A DNA stretch of 64,000 nucleotides from Flavobacteriales bacterium UBA952 (lineage in GTDB: Bacteria; Bacteroidota; Bacteroidia; Flavobacteriales_D; Crocinitomicaceae), in NCBI GenBank assembly GCA_002293185.1, contig DBCS01000004.1, forward strand, positions 248,001 to 312,000, read 5' to 3'. The notes under the pieces are model-generated. The model made no database searches. It saw only the letters and a list, made by a program, of their open reading frames with translations, and was not told the origin of the DNA. This document shows, piece by piece, positions 50,547-59,852 of this stretch. Numbering within the stretch: position 1 is the stretch's first letter; each line of letters starts with the position of its first letter. Made by a program: the position numbers and the translations under genes.

Positions 50547-51703
50547 CGGAACTGAAGATAAAGTGAGGCACCATTTTGAAGTGCAATGTTATCGGAACGC
50601 AAAAGCAACTGCGAACGCTTGAAACGAATAGCTGAATAGGCTTGGGCGCGCAGCCCTCCAAAGCCACCATAGGCCATGCCTACACCCGTTTGCCATGCTT
50701 TTTTCACTTTGAAGTGCGCGCCAGCATAAACGAATGGAATATAGGTTTGACGCAGTATAAACTGTGCACCATAGTAGGCCTCAATACGATTTGGACGCTC
50801 CCAATCACATACTTTAGCTAATTGGATTTGCGCTGGCAAAAAAATCCATTTTTGGGCGCTGTTTTTCTCATAACCTAAAGAATCTAAAAACCCAGTTGCA
50901 AGCTCATCTAAACTTGTTTGCTGCCATGCTGCCAAAGAATACCCGGCGTATTGCAAGGCTCCGTCTAGGCTGTACTCAGTTGTTTGTTTGGCTCTGGCTA
51001 TTCCGAAATTCTGGACAAGCAGTTGAAATTGCTGCGGTGCTTCATCGTATTCAGCAGAACCAAAACGGTAGTCGAGGTCAAGGGCAAGACCGTAAGCCAT
51101 TGTATTGCTTGCATTGATCTGCGCTTGACCATTTAAAGCTAAATCAATTTGTGCTGTGCTGGCATTTTGATACCATGTTGCAGCGTTCATAAAAGCACTC
51201 AAGTGATTTTGCACCCCCACAAAATGCACTAAAAAGGATGATTGGGTGAGGTGATTGACCAAACCAAAACCAATTTTGGTAAAAGTGGTGGCTTCCACCT
51301 TTAAGCCGCTCAGGTCTAGGGTATCGCTCAGGTAAGGTAAACCACCCTGAAAAACCAAGCCAAAAAGATCTTTTGAAAATTGAATACCTCCGTACTGATG
51401 AACGCCAGCACCCATGACCAAACGATAACTAGAACCCCATTTATCGGTATCTTTTGAAAGCAACCAAGGCGTTTGCCATTGGGCGTTCAGCCCCATATTT
51501 AAACCGAATGTGTTGCGCGCACCTAAGCGAGAAAGTGAGGTTTGAATATGGCTTGAATCGATAAGCCCACCATATAAAAAAGCGTCGGTAATTTGCCTTT
51601 TTACACCCGTGCTATTGTAATGGCCATACGCATCTATCAGCAATGTTTGCTGCGCAAAGCCAAGTTGTTGACATGCAAGAAATAGGATGAACAAATAGCG
51701 CAT
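50534..51703 (-). CDS. outer-membrane beta-barrel protein of unknown family
   Basis: A 389-residue protein with signal peptide MRYLFILFLACQQLGFAQ. Many alternating strands (RLVMGAGVHQYGGIQF, FTKIGFGLVNHLTQSSFLVHF, RIEAYYGAQFILRQTYIPF, SAIRFKRSQLLLRSDNI) and the final LYLQFRCDF with terminal Phe point to a barrel of about 16-18 strands. Size and architecture recall DUF5723 or PorP/SprF-like proteins, but I cannot assign it. It is placed between a lipoprotein and a T9SS cargo gene, overlapping both, so it may be their outer-membrane partner. Confidence 0.7.
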   Translation of the reverse strand: MRYLFILFLACQQLGFAQQTLLIDAYGHYNSTGVKRQITDAFLYGGLIDSSHIQTSLSRLGARNTFGLNMGLNAQWQTPWLLSKDTDKWGSSYRLVMGAGVHQYGGIQFSKDLFGLVFQGGLPYLSDTLDLSGLKVEATTFTKIGFGLVNHLTQSSFLVHFVGVQNHLSAFMNAATWYQNASTAQIDLALNGQAQINASNTMAYGLALDLDYRFGSAEYDEAPQQFQLLVQNFGIARAKQTTEYSLDGALQYAGYSLAAWQQTSLDELATGFLDSLGYEKNSAQKWIFLPAQIQLAKVCDWERPNRIEAYYGAQFILRQTYIPFVYAGAHFKVKKAWQTGVGMAYGGFGGLRAQAYSAIRFKRSQLLLRSDNIALQNGASLYLQFRCDF

Positions 51704-53283
51704 TAGGGTCTGATTTGAGTTTGCAATTGCATTTGAATTTGCAAAGCTAAAAAAGCATTGGCTTGAATTGCCTGCTGTGTGGCTAAGCCGGTTTGGGGGT
51801 CTGTGGTGGAAAAACTGGCGCTAACGGCAACTTGATTCAGGTCTTGGAGATCTGCTACAACTGAAGGTGGTAAAACTATTTTAATCTTGCTCTTCTTTTT
51901 GAGCAAGCCATCCAAAGGGTCTAGCTGGCCAAGCGTAGAGGCTGCTAATTGGGCATCGGCAATAATTGTATGGGCAACCTGTCCATCTTTCATTAAATAC
52001 AAAACAATATCGCAGGCCACAGGAAAAGCGTTGGTGGCATCGAGAAGAAGGGTCGCTCCGGTTATGTGTGATTTATTTAGATCTTGGGAGAGGTCTATAT
52101 CGAAGGTGTCTTGAAGGGTGAGGCCATCTGCATTGAGTGCCATAGGCATTTGGGCGCTCACTTTTAAGCGCAGCCTACTATGGGCAAATGCTTCGTCATG
52201 ACCAGCGGAGGTATTGCCCCAAGGATTGGGTTGCAATTGGTAGGTTATATTGTGGTATGCTCCGAGGTTTTCTAAGTAATCTTTAACATTGCTGTTGTTT
52301 GCATCAAACTGAAGCGTAAGTGAACTCGGTTGAAGGTTATTCCAGGTACCCATTGCTGCAGCTAAAAACATACTCGGCCCAATACTTGGTGCAGTAAGCT
52401 CAACAGCTTGCCCTTGGGTATTGGTCGAGACCATTTGCGCAATTTGAGCACGAACTGCCATTTTAAAACCATTCTCAACTTGCAGCGATAAATTGAGATC
52501 TGGTAGCGCAATGGATCCGGAAGTAATTTTATCGAGGTAAGGTAGAGAAAACTGTTGTTGATTGGCAATGAGTGTGGAGCCGAAGTAACCTTTTGCGTAA
52601 TCAAAACGCAGATTTTTAAAGGCCGCTTCAAACTTAAAGATTTGATTGTTATAAATTGTTACGGTTTGGCCGTTCGGATCCGTTTTGAGCGTAAGTTTGG
52701 ATTGTATTTGATTGAATTCAAGCCCCTGTTGACCACTTAAATCGATATCGTAACCGCTCAAGTTAATGGTTTCAATAGCTACCGTTGGGTTTTGAACGCT
52801 CCCGGCTGCTGCGGTATAGTTCTGCACAAAAACTTGACCGTTTTGACTTACACCAGGTAGTTCAATTTGATACAAAACTGCCGTATTGAGCGGATTATAG
52901 ACCTTTAATTCAACTTGACCACTCTGTACACGAACCTCTTTGAGTTGGATATCGCCAAGATCGAGCTCATGGTTTTTGAGGCTATTGACAAACGTAAAAC
53001 CTGGCGAAACATTACTGACTGTAAAATTGGCTTGATACTGCTGAGAAATGGAGGTGTCGGGAATTTCAATGAGGTCTGACAAGCCAAGGTCGAGTAAAGT
53101 GCGACTTAAATTGATGTTGATCTGAGATCCAGTGATACTAAGGGTGGAGTCGTTGTAGTAATTGGACAAGCTCAGTGTATCTTTCAAGACAGGCAGCAAC
53201 CAATCAGAGTGCCACCGCGTAGCCTCTTTTTTACAAGAAGAAAAAAAGAAGGTAGACACGATAAGAAAAATAAACAAACGCAT
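51703..53283 (-). CDS. large lipoprotein of unknown function
   Basis: With start at 53283 the protein is 526 residues and has a lipoprotein signal (MRLFIFLIVSTFFFSSC, Cys ~17); a start three codons upstream (53292) is also possible. The mature part is beta-rich and opens with WLLPVLKDTLSLSNYYND, a pattern seen in uncharacterised Bacteroidota lipoproteins. Several repeated beta units follow (VELKVYNPLNTAVLYQIELP, LSLQVENGFKMAVRAQIA). No enzyme motif. It begins one base past the thiolase stop and shares TAATG with the barrel gene, so it is translated within that operon. Confidence 0.7.
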   Translation of the reverse strand: MRLFIFLIVSTFFFSSCKKEATRWHSDWLLPVLKDTLSLSNYYNDSTLSITGSQININLSRTLLDLGLSDLIEIPDTSISQQYQANFTVSNVSPGFTFVNSLKNHELDLGDIQLKEVRVQSGQVELKVYNPLNTAVLYQIELPGVSQNGQVFVQNYTAAAGSVQNPTVAIETINLSGYDIDLSGQQGLEFNQIQSKLTLKTDPNGQTVTIYNNQIFKFEAAFKNLRFDYAKGYFGSTLIANQQQFSLPYLDKITSGSIALPDLNLSLQVENGFKMAVRAQIAQMVSTNTQGQAVELTAPSIGPSMFLAAAMGTWNNLQPSSLTLQFDANNSNVKDYLENLGAYHNITYQLQPNPWGNTSAGHDEAFAHSRLRLKVSAQMPMALNADGLTLQDTFDIDLSQDLNKSHITGATLLLDATNAFPVACDIVLYLMKDGQVAHTIIADAQLAASTLGQLDPLDGLLKKKSKIKIVLPPSVVADLQDLNQVAVSASFSTTDPQTGLATQQAIQANAFLALQIQMQLQTQIRP

Positions 53284-53284
53284 T

Positions 53285-54493
53285 TTAAACATTTTCGATG
53301 ACCGCTGCATAACCCTGCCCAACACCAATACACATAGTTACCAATGCATAACGTTTGTTGCTGCGTTTTAATTGCCTTGCGGCAGTGAGTAGCAAACGAG
53401 CTCCCGACATGCCAAGTGGGTGCCCAAGTGAAATAGCGCCGCCATTCGGATTAATGCGCGCATCGCGGTCTTGCAGACCAAGGGCGCGCGTGCAAGCCAA
53501 CACCTGAGCAGCAAATGCTTCGTTGATTTCAATGAGGTCTATTTGGTCCAGAGATAAACCTGCTCTTTGCAGCGCTTTTTGGCTTGCCGGCACAGGGCCA
53601 ATGCCCATCATGCGAGGCTCAACGCCGGCAACGGCTGAAGAAATGATCTTGGCCATTGGCTGGAGTTGATGCTTGCGCACACCATCTTCATTGGCCAATA
53701 GCAGCGCCGCTGCGCCGTCATTGAGCCCAGAGGCGTTTCCTGCGGTAACACTGCCGTCTTTTTTGAAGGCTGGGCGCAGATTAGCAAGGGTTTCCAAAGT
53801 GGTGTTGGCCCGCGAAAACTCATCTTTATCAAAAATAACAGCTTCGCCTCTTTTTTGAGGAATGGAAATAGGTAGTATTTCTTCCGTGTAGAAGCCTGAG
53901 GCTTGGGCAGCAGCAGTTTTCTCTTGACTCCAGCACGCAAAAGCATCTTGATCTGCCCTAGAGATGTTGTAGTGTGCCGCTAAGTTTTCAGCGGTCATGC
54001 CCATGCTATCCACTCCGTAGAGCGCTTCCATTTTCGGATTTATGAAACGCCAGCCAAAACTGGAGTCGAACATTTGGGCGTCGCGGCCAAAAGCGGCCGA
54101 GGTTTTTGATATGACCCATGGGCCGCGCGTCATGTGCTCGACACCGCCGGCCACATAAACGTTGCCGTCGTTCAAGCGCAGTGCGCGGGCTGCGTTAATA
54201 GCTGCGGCTAAACCAGATGCGCAAAGGCGATTAATGGTTTCACCAGGTACTTCAAGGGGGTAGCCTGCTAACAAAGCAGCCATTCGGGCTACGTTACGGT
54301 TGTCTTCGCCTGCCTGGTTGGCGCAACCCAAGAGCACGTCTTCGATGCATTTTGGATCGAGGTTCGGATGACGATCAAGTAAACCAGCTAAAACTATAGC
54401 GGCAAGGTCGTCGGTGCGAAGCGCGGCCAAACTACCGCCAAAATTACCGATTGCACTACGAATTCCGTCAATTAAATATACTTGCTGAGACAT
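53285..54493 (-). CDS. thiolase (acetyl-CoA C-acyltransferase family)
   Basis: A 402-residue thiolase catalysing reversible cleavage or condensation of 3-oxoacyl-CoA. The acylated Cys is in NRLCASGLAAA, with EINEAFAAQ, NPNGGAISLGHPLG (His) and the second Cys in TMCIGVGQG. Overall it resembles the PcaF/FadA-type degradative thiolases. It leads the lipoprotein-barrel-cargo operon from its own promoter, an unusual association since no other beta-oxidation gene is linked. Confidence 0.9.
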   Translation of the reverse strand: MSQQVYLIDGIRSAIGNFGGSLAALRTDDLAAIVLAGLLDRHPNLDPKCIEDVLLGCANQAGEDNRNVARMAALLAGYPLEVPGETINRLCASGLAAAINAARALRLNDGNVYVAGGVEHMTRGPWVISKTSAAFGRDAQMFDSSFGWRFINPKMEALYGVDSMGMTAENLAAHYNISRADQDAFACWSQEKTAAAQASGFYTEEILPISIPQKRGEAVIFDKDEFSRANTTLETLANLRPAFKKDGSVTAGNASGLNDGAAALLLANEDGVRKHQLQPMAKIISSAVAGVEPRMMGIGPVPASQKALQRAGLSLDQIDLIEINEAFAAQVLACTRALGLQDRDARINPNGGAISLGHPLGMSGARLLLTAARQLKRSNKRYALVTMCIGVGQGYAAVIENV

Positions 54494-54510
54494 TGCGTTG
54501 ATTTTCTATT

Positions 54511-54518
54511 CAAAGATA
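54511..54518 (-). promoter_or_regulatory. -7 box of the thiolase operon
   Basis: TATCTTTG on the minus strand, 17 bases before the thiolase ATG. Confidence 0.65.
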
Positions 54519-54558
54519 AAATAAAATGTACCGTCGGCAAGAATTCAGCAATTTTAGT

Positions 54559-54566
54559 TATGTTCG
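54559..54566 (+). promoter_or_regulatory. possible -7 box (TAnnTTCG) of the methyltransferase gene
   Basis: TATGTTCG, one mismatch, five bases before the ATG at 54572. It would make a near-leaderless mRNA; weak evidence on its own. Confidence 0.3.
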
Positions 54567-54571
54567 CATTC

Positions 54572-55426
54572 ATGGAAAATACGCACTGCCCCATCTGTCA
54601 TTTTTCAAAGACCGCACCTATTTTTGAAAACACGCTCTTGAAGTGCCAAAGTTGCGGGCACGCTTGGGCCAATCTTCAATTAGACCACACCTATTTACAA
54701 GAATTATACGCAGAAAATTATTTTAAAGGAGAGGAATACGCAGATTATTTAGCCGACAAAGAAATTCTACAAATGAATTTTAAAAGACGGCTCCAACAAA
54801 TTGCCAAAAATGCACCTGAACCCAAGGAGATCCTAGAAATTGGTTGTGCTTATGGCTTTTTTTATGAAACCATTCATCAACAGTTTAAAAGCGTCAACTA
54901 TCAAGGCTACGATATTTCCAAGGACGCCATTCACTATGCCAATGAACATTTTGGCCCCTACTTTTCTGCCGAAAACTACCTAGAGCAAAACAATTCAAAG
55001 ACTTACGATGCTGTTTTTATGTGGGATGTCATTGAGCATTTAGCTGATCCAGGAGCCTTTTTAGCAAAGGCCAGTAAAGAAGCAAAGCCAGGTGCAATGC
55101 TTTATCTCACTACCGGAGACTTTGGCGCACTACTCCCTCGCTTGCAAGGCAAAAAGTGGCGCATGATTCACCCACCTACACACTTGCATTATTTCACTAA
55201 AAAGTCCATGACAGCCCTCCTGACAGCACATGGTTTTGAACCCGTTTTTTTTAAGTACCCGCCTGTATATCGTTCCTTAGGACTCATTTATTTTGCATTG
55301 TTCATACTCAATAAAAAAACAAATAAGTTTCATCAATGGCTGTATAGCAAAATACCAAAAGCTGCGGCTATTCCTATCAACACGCGCGATATCTTTTTTG
55401 TAGGCGCCATAAAAATGAAAGCATAA
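54572..55426 (+). CDS. zinc-ribbon class I SAM methyltransferase
   Basis: A 284-residue protein starting at 54572 (ATG before ENTHCPICH); an ATG four codons upstream is possible. An N-terminal zinc ribbon (CPIC, then CQSC) precedes a Methyltransf-type Rossmann domain with ILEIGCAYGFF (SAM motif I) and FMWDVIEHLADPG. The C-terminus has a hydrophobic stretch (LGLIYFALFIL). This layout is common in methyltransferases tied to surface-glycan or lipid modification. It is coupled to the FAD oxidoreductase gene by a one-base overlap. Confidence 0.82.
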   Translation: MENTHCPICHFSKTAPIFENTLLKCQSCGHAWANLQLDHTYLQELYAENYFKGEEYADYLADKEILQMNFKRRLQQIAKNAPEPKEILEIGCAYGFFYETIHQQFKSVNYQGYDISKDAIHYANEHFGPYFSAENYLEQNNSKTYDAVFMWDVIEHLADPGAFLAKASKEAKPGAMLYLTTGDFGALLPRLQGKKWRMIHPPTHLHYFTKKSMTALLTAHGFEPVFFKYPPVYRSLGLIYFALFILNKKTNKFHQWLYSKIPKAAAIPINTRDIFFVGAIKMKA

Positions 55427-56820
55427 TGTATCATACGATCAATCACAATGACCTTTCCTTTTTTGAGAACTTACTCAGGGAACGCTGTAAGTCTGACCTC
55501 GAAACCCGCGAGGCCTACAACCACGACTACACCGAAGATTTACATTTTACCCCGCACGTCGTTTTATTTCCTGAATCTAGTCAAGAAGTCTCCAAAATAC
55601 TCGCTTACTGTAATCAAAACAACATTCCTGTAACTCCGGCGGGGGCCAGAACTGGGCTCAGCGGAGGCTGTCTGCCTATACACGGTGGAGTGCTATTAAG
55701 TTCTGAAAAACTCAATCGCATTTTAGACATCGACGAAAAAAACGCACAAATTACCACCGAACCAGGCGTGATTACTGAAGTATTACAAAATGCAGTCAAG
55801 GAAAAGGGTTTGTTTTATCCACCCGACCCGGCAAGTAAAGGTTCGTGTTTCATTGGAGGAAATATCTCAGAAAACTCCGGCGGACCAAAAGCAGTCAAAT
55901 ATGGCGTTACCAAAGACTACGTGCTCAATTTAGAAGTAGTTCTACCCGACGGAACCATCATGTGGACAGGTGCCAACGTACTCAAGAATGCTACTGGCTA
56001 CAACCTCACACAACTACTCGTGGGTTCAGAGGGAACGCTTGCTTTTGTCACCAAAATTGTACTCAAACTCATTCCGCACCCTACGCATACCCTACTGATG
56101 CTCGTTCCTTTCTACGAAGCGCAACAGGCCTGTGAAGCGGTAGCGGCCATCTTTAATGCAGGCATTACACCCAGTGGGCTTGAATTCATGGAACACAATG
56201 CCCTAAAGTGGTCGCAAGCGTTTTCCGAAGACTACAGCATCGAAGTCAAGGATAACCACGCCGCACATTTACTCATCGAGGTGGACGGTTTCGACCCCGA
56301 ACAACTTATGAAAGAATGCGAAGGCATTTTAGCTGTATTGGAGCAGTATCAAACCGATGAAATCCTTTTTGCGGAGTCCGAAGCCCAAAAAAATACGCTA
56401 TGGAGCTTGCGCCGTAAAGTAGGAGAAGCTGTAAAAGTACAATCTACTTACAAGGAAGAAGACACAGTTGTGCCGAGGTATCAATTACCACAATTGCTTG
56501 CTACCGTTAAATCTATTGGCAGCAAATACGGCTTTGAGTCGGTTTGCTACGGCCACGCTGGCGACGGAAATTTACACGTGAATATCATCAAAGGAAACCT
56601 CAGCGACTCCTTCTGGGATATCGAGCTCACGGTTGCTATCCGCGAACTTTTTACTGAAGTGGTGAAGATGGGGGGCACTATTTCTGGCGAACACGGAATT
56701 GGTTTGGTCCAAAAACCCTATATGGATCTGGCTTTTGACCAAACAGGACTTGCACTCATGCGTGGCATCAAAAAAGTTTTTGACCCGAACGGGATCTTAA
56801 ACCCCGGTAAAATATTTTAG
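55426..56820 (+). CDS. FAD-linked oxidase of the D-lactate/glycolate dehydrogenase (GlcD) type
   Basis: A 464-residue flavoprotein. It has an FAD_binding_4 (VAO-type) N-terminal domain with PAGARTGLSGGCLPIHGG and a GSEGTLAFVTKIVLK segment, then a C-terminal FAD-oxidase domain with GHAGDGNLHVNI, GGTISGEHGIG and the closing FDPNGILNPGKIF. Family members oxidise 2-hydroxyacids such as D-lactate or glycolate. No iron-sulfur partner subunit is linked. The last gene of this plus-strand pair. Confidence 0.92.
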   Translation: MYHTINHNDLSFFENLLRERCKSDLETREAYNHDYTEDLHFTPHVVLFPESSQEVSKILAYCNQNNIPVTPAGARTGLSGGCLPIHGGVLLSSEKLNRILDIDEKNAQITTEPGVITEVLQNAVKEKGLFYPPDPASKGSCFIGGNISENSGGPKAVKYGVTKDYVLNLEVVLPDGTIMWTGANVLKNATGYNLTQLLVGSEGTLAFVTKIVLKLIPHPTHTLLMLVPFYEAQQACEAVAAIFNAGITPSGLEFMEHNALKWSQAFSEDYSIEVKDNHAAHLLIEVDGFDPEQLMKECEGILAVLEQYQTDEILFAESEAQKNTLWSLRRKVGEAVKVQSTYKEEDTVVPRYQLPQLLATVKSIGSKYGFESVCYGHAGDGNLHVNIIKGNLSDSFWDIELTVAIRELFTEVVKMGGTISGEHGIGLVQKPYMDLAFDQTGLALMRGIKKVFDPNGILNPGKIF

Positions 56821-56834
56821 CACTTGGTTAATTG

Positions 56835-57383
56835 TTAGTCTTTTAACCAGTGTAGGTTGCGGCTATACAACCAAACCCAAATACCTCCGTAAATTATTCC
56901 TACTATTGTTAGCAAGGTGGGGATTCCTGTAATTGGATTGAAAAAGTAAGGCAAAAGTACCAAACCAAGGGAGTAGATGATGTAAAAATGAAAGCCCAGC
57001 TTTTTACCGCGATACATAAAAACTATACCCGTTAAACCGAGCACTAAGATCAAAAACTGAAAACTATTGTACGCTTGAAAGTGCTTGAACATGTTGACGG
57101 TAACGCTTTGCATTTGATCAATAATATAGATGAAATCTTCGGCATCAGCTTTTTGGAGTTGCTCACGCATGTTGGCAAACTCTAGCTTTGTGCTTTTGAT
57201 CATGGCTTGATCAGGCGCTGAACCGAGCATACCACTTAATGCACCGATCATGCTAGTAGCGATATTGATACCAGACAAAATGACCAACACCAATAAAAAT
57301 TTGGGCCGTTTAACGGTCGTTTCGACGCCTTGGTCTTCGTTAAAAAAGTTCCGTTCTTCTTCGGAATAATTTCTATCAATCAT
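56835..57383 (-). CDS. four-helix membrane protein of unknown function
   Basis: A 182-residue protein starting at 57383 (MIDRNYSEEERNFF); this overlaps the hutH stop by eight bases, while the longer frame starts deep inside hutH and has no support. A short acidic N-terminus is followed by membrane helices at about 30-52, 98-118, 124-142 and 150-170. Family not recognised. It is the last gene of the fabG-hemB-hutH run. Confidence 0.65.
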   Translation of the reverse strand: MIDRNYSEEERNFFNEDQGVETTVKRPKFLLVLVILSGINIATSMIGALSGMLGSAPDQAMIKSTKLEFANMREQLQKADAEDFIYIIDQMQSVTVNMFKHFQAYNSFQFLILVLGLTGIVFMYRGKKLGFHFYIIYSLGLVLLPYFFNPITGIPTLLTIVGIIYGGIWVWLYSRNLHWLKD

Positions 57384-58866
57384 GTTGAATGTATTGTTGG
57401 ATAAAGGCAACACTTTTTGCGATGTCGGTAGACAAGACACGATCTTTGTCTAAAACGGGTACAACCGCTCTAAATTGGGCATGAAGGTCTTCTGTCCAGA
57501 CAGCTGCTTGCAACGGACGTCTAAATTCTAGGCCCTGAGCGGCATGAATAAGCTCTATGGCGAGTATTTTCTGACAATTATCCAGGACGCGATAGAGTTT
57601 GGTTGCAGCATTAGCGCCCATACTGACGTGGTCTTCTTGGCCATTACTGCTATCAATGCTATCTACTGATGCTGGTGTACACAATTGTTTGTTCTGACTG
57701 ACAATAGATGCGCTGGTATACTGTGTAATCATGAGCCCAGAATTGAGCCCAGGGTTTTGTACCAAAAAAGCAGGCAAGCCGCGTGTTCCGGAAATAAGTT
57801 TGTAGGTGCGTCGTTCTGAAATACTACCCATTTCAGCCATGGCGATGGCAAGGAAATCTAAAATAAGGGCAAGCGGCTGGCCGTGGAAATTTCCGGCAGA
57901 AACTACTTGGTCGTCGTCGGGGAAAACAGTAGGATTATCCGTGACGGCATTGATTTCTCTGGTAACAATTTGGGCGGCATGATCTATGGTATCCAAGGTA
58001 GCGCCATGGACTTGAGGTATGCAACGAAAAGAGTAAGGGTCTTGAACATGCGCTTTTGCTTGCTCCATGATTTGACTTCCTTCTAGCTGAGACCTGAACC
58101 ATGCAGCAACACGAATTTGACCAACTTGGTTACGGATTTCGTTGACATTAGCTGAGAATGGTTCTTTGCGCGCATCAAACGCTTCGATGGATAAGGCGGC
58201 CACCTGATTAAAACCATCAAATAAGCGATAAGCCTGATCAATAGCATAAGAAGCATAAGCAGACATGAACTGGGTGCCGTTGAGCAGTGCCAGCCCTTCT
58301 TTTGATTGCAAAATAATAGGCTCCAAATTAAACTTTTTGTTTAATTCCTGAGTGCTAATCTTCTCATTTTCATGGTAAACCTCCCCTTCACCGATCAAAG
58401 GCAAAGAGAGGTGAGCGAGCGGTGCGAGGTCACCAGATGCACCCAAGCTGCCTTGCTGGTAAACGACCGGGTAAATACCCTGGTTCAAGAAAAATAACAA
58501 GCGTTCAATTGTTGCCAACTGCACCCCAGAGGCTCCTTTGGACAAACCTAAAATTTTGAGCAGCAACATACGACGCACTATTGCTTGCGGAACCTCTTCA
58601 CCGGTTCCACAAGCATGAGAACAAACGAGGTTGCGTTGAAGGGTCTCTAAATCTTTTTTGCTTATTGCGGTGTCGCAGAGCGAACCAAAACCCGTATTGA
58701 TACCATAAATTAGCTGTTCTGAACTTTCAACCTTGCGATCGAGATAAGACCTACAGGTGTTGACTTTGTCTTTTAATGCTGCTGCGAGCACAAGTGGCTC
58801 GGTAGCACGAAGTAAATTTTCGAAGTCTTCCAGACTGAGGTAGTCTGAGGTGAGTTCTAGGTTCAT
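57376..58866 (-). CDS. hutH: histidine ammonia-lyase
   Basis: A 496-residue MIO-dependent lyase deaminating histidine to urocanate. The start at 58866 (MNLELTSDYLS) fits family length; 15 upstream residues overlap hemB and are rejected. Catalytic YGINTGFG (Tyr 54), the MIO tripeptide Ala-Ser-Gly at 143-145 (GASGDLAPLAHL), and SH at residues 83-84 (NLVCSHACGTGE) where tyrosine and phenylalanine lyases differ. The hutU/hutI/hutG genes are not in the window, which is odd for a hut pathway. Confidence 0.9.
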   Translation of the reverse strand: MNLELTSDYLSLEDFENLLRATEPLVLAAALKDKVNTCRSYLDRKVESSEQLIYGINTGFGSLCDTAISKKDLETLQRNLVCSHACGTGEEVPQAIVRRMLLLKILGLSKGASGVQLATIERLLFFLNQGIYPVVYQQGSLGASGDLAPLAHLSLPLIGEGEVYHENEKISTQELNKKFNLEPIILQSKEGLALLNGTQFMSAYASYAIDQAYRLFDGFNQVAALSIEAFDARKEPFSANVNEIRNQVGQIRVAAWFRSQLEGSQIMEQAKAHVQDPYSFRCIPQVHGATLDTIDHAAQIVTREINAVTDNPTVFPDDDQVVSAGNFHGQPLALILDFLAIAMAEMGSISERRTYKLISGTRGLPAFLVQNPGLNSGLMITQYTSASIVSQNKQLCTPASVDSIDSSNGQEDHVSMGANAATKLYRVLDNCQKILAIELIHAAQGLEFRRPLQAAVWTEDLHAQFRAVVPVLDKDRVLSTDIAKSVAFIQQYIQHD

Positions 58867-58876
58867 GGTATTAAAT

Positions 58877-59851
58877 TTAAGAGCGCATAAATTGCGCAAA
58901 ATCTTTGGCAAAATAAGTCAGGATGCCATCTGCTCCTGCCCTGCGCATACTGAGTAGCATTTCACTCATGGCCTGCTCGTAATTGAGCCAACCATTTTGA
59001 GCAGCGGCATAAACCATAGCGCATTCGCCACTGACGTTGTAGGCGGTAATTGGCAGCGGGAAACTTTCTTTGAGTAGGGCTATAACGTCTAGATAACAAA
59101 GTGCGGGTTTAACCATCAACATGTCGGCACCTTCTTCAAAATCGAGTTGCGCCTCGAGTAAAGCCTCGCGCTTATTAGCCGGGTTCATTTGATAGGTCTT
59201 TTTATCGCCTGCTTTGGGAGCGGAATTAAGTGCATCTCTAAATGGGCCGTAAAATGCACTTGCGTATTTAGCGGTGTAAGACATAATAGACACGTCTGTA
59301 AAGCCTTCTGCATCCAAGGCTGTGCGCAAGTAGCCCACACGGCCATCCATCATATCGGAAGGGCCAATGATATCAGCGCCAGCCTGGGCTTGCGCAATGG
59401 TCATTTTGGCTAAAATAGGTAAGGTTTCGTCGTTGAGGATTTGACCATTTTGAACCAAGCCGTCGTGCCCATCGGAAGAATACGGATCCATAGCAACGTC
59501 TGTCATGATGAGCGCCTCCGGAAACCGCGCTTTAATCTGGCGAATGGCTTCTAAATAGAAGTTATCCGAGGCCCAGCTGTAGCTGGCCATTGGGTCTTTA
59601 AGTGCTTCGTCTACCGCAGGGAAAATATCAAAAGATTTGATTCCCAAATCTAGACAGGATTCTATCTCAGGTAAGAGTAAATCCAAAGACCAACGAAAGT
59701 TGTTCGGGAGTGAGGCGACCTCTTCTTTAATGCCTTTGCCATCTTTGAGAAAGATCGGATAAATGAGGTGTTGTGCACCTAGTTGGGTTTCGGCAAGCAT
59801 ATCGCGAATAGCGGAATTCTTGCGGTTGCGTCTGGGGCGAGTAATATTCAT
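58877..59851 (-). CDS. hemB: delta-aminolevulinic acid dehydratase (porphobilinogen synthase), metal-switched type
   Basis: Condenses two 5-aminolevulinates in heme synthesis. The 324-residue enzyme has the Schiff-base lysines in YTAKYASAFYGPFRDA and MLMVKPALCYLD. The metal loop reads DVAMDPYSSDGHDG: the zinc-ligand cysteines of the classical site are replaced by Ala/Asp, the pattern of magnesium-dependent, zinc-independent enzymes. The start at 59851 follows one base after the fabG stop. Confidence 0.96.
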   Translation of the reverse strand: MNITRPRRNRKNSAIRDMLAETQLGAQHLIYPIFLKDGKGIKEEVASLPNNFRWSLDLLLPEIESCLDLGIKSFDIFPAVDEALKDPMASYSWASDNFYLEAIRQIKARFPEALIMTDVAMDPYSSDGHDGLVQNGQILNDETLPILAKMTIAQAQAGADIIGPSDMMDGRVGYLRTALDAEGFTDVSIMSYTAKYASAFYGPFRDALNSAPKAGDKKTYQMNPANKREALLEAQLDFEEGADMLMVKPALCYLDVIALLKESFPLPITAYNVSGECAMVYAAAQNGWLNYEQAMSEMLLSMRRAGADGILTYFAKDFAQFMRS

Positions 59852-59852
59852 C

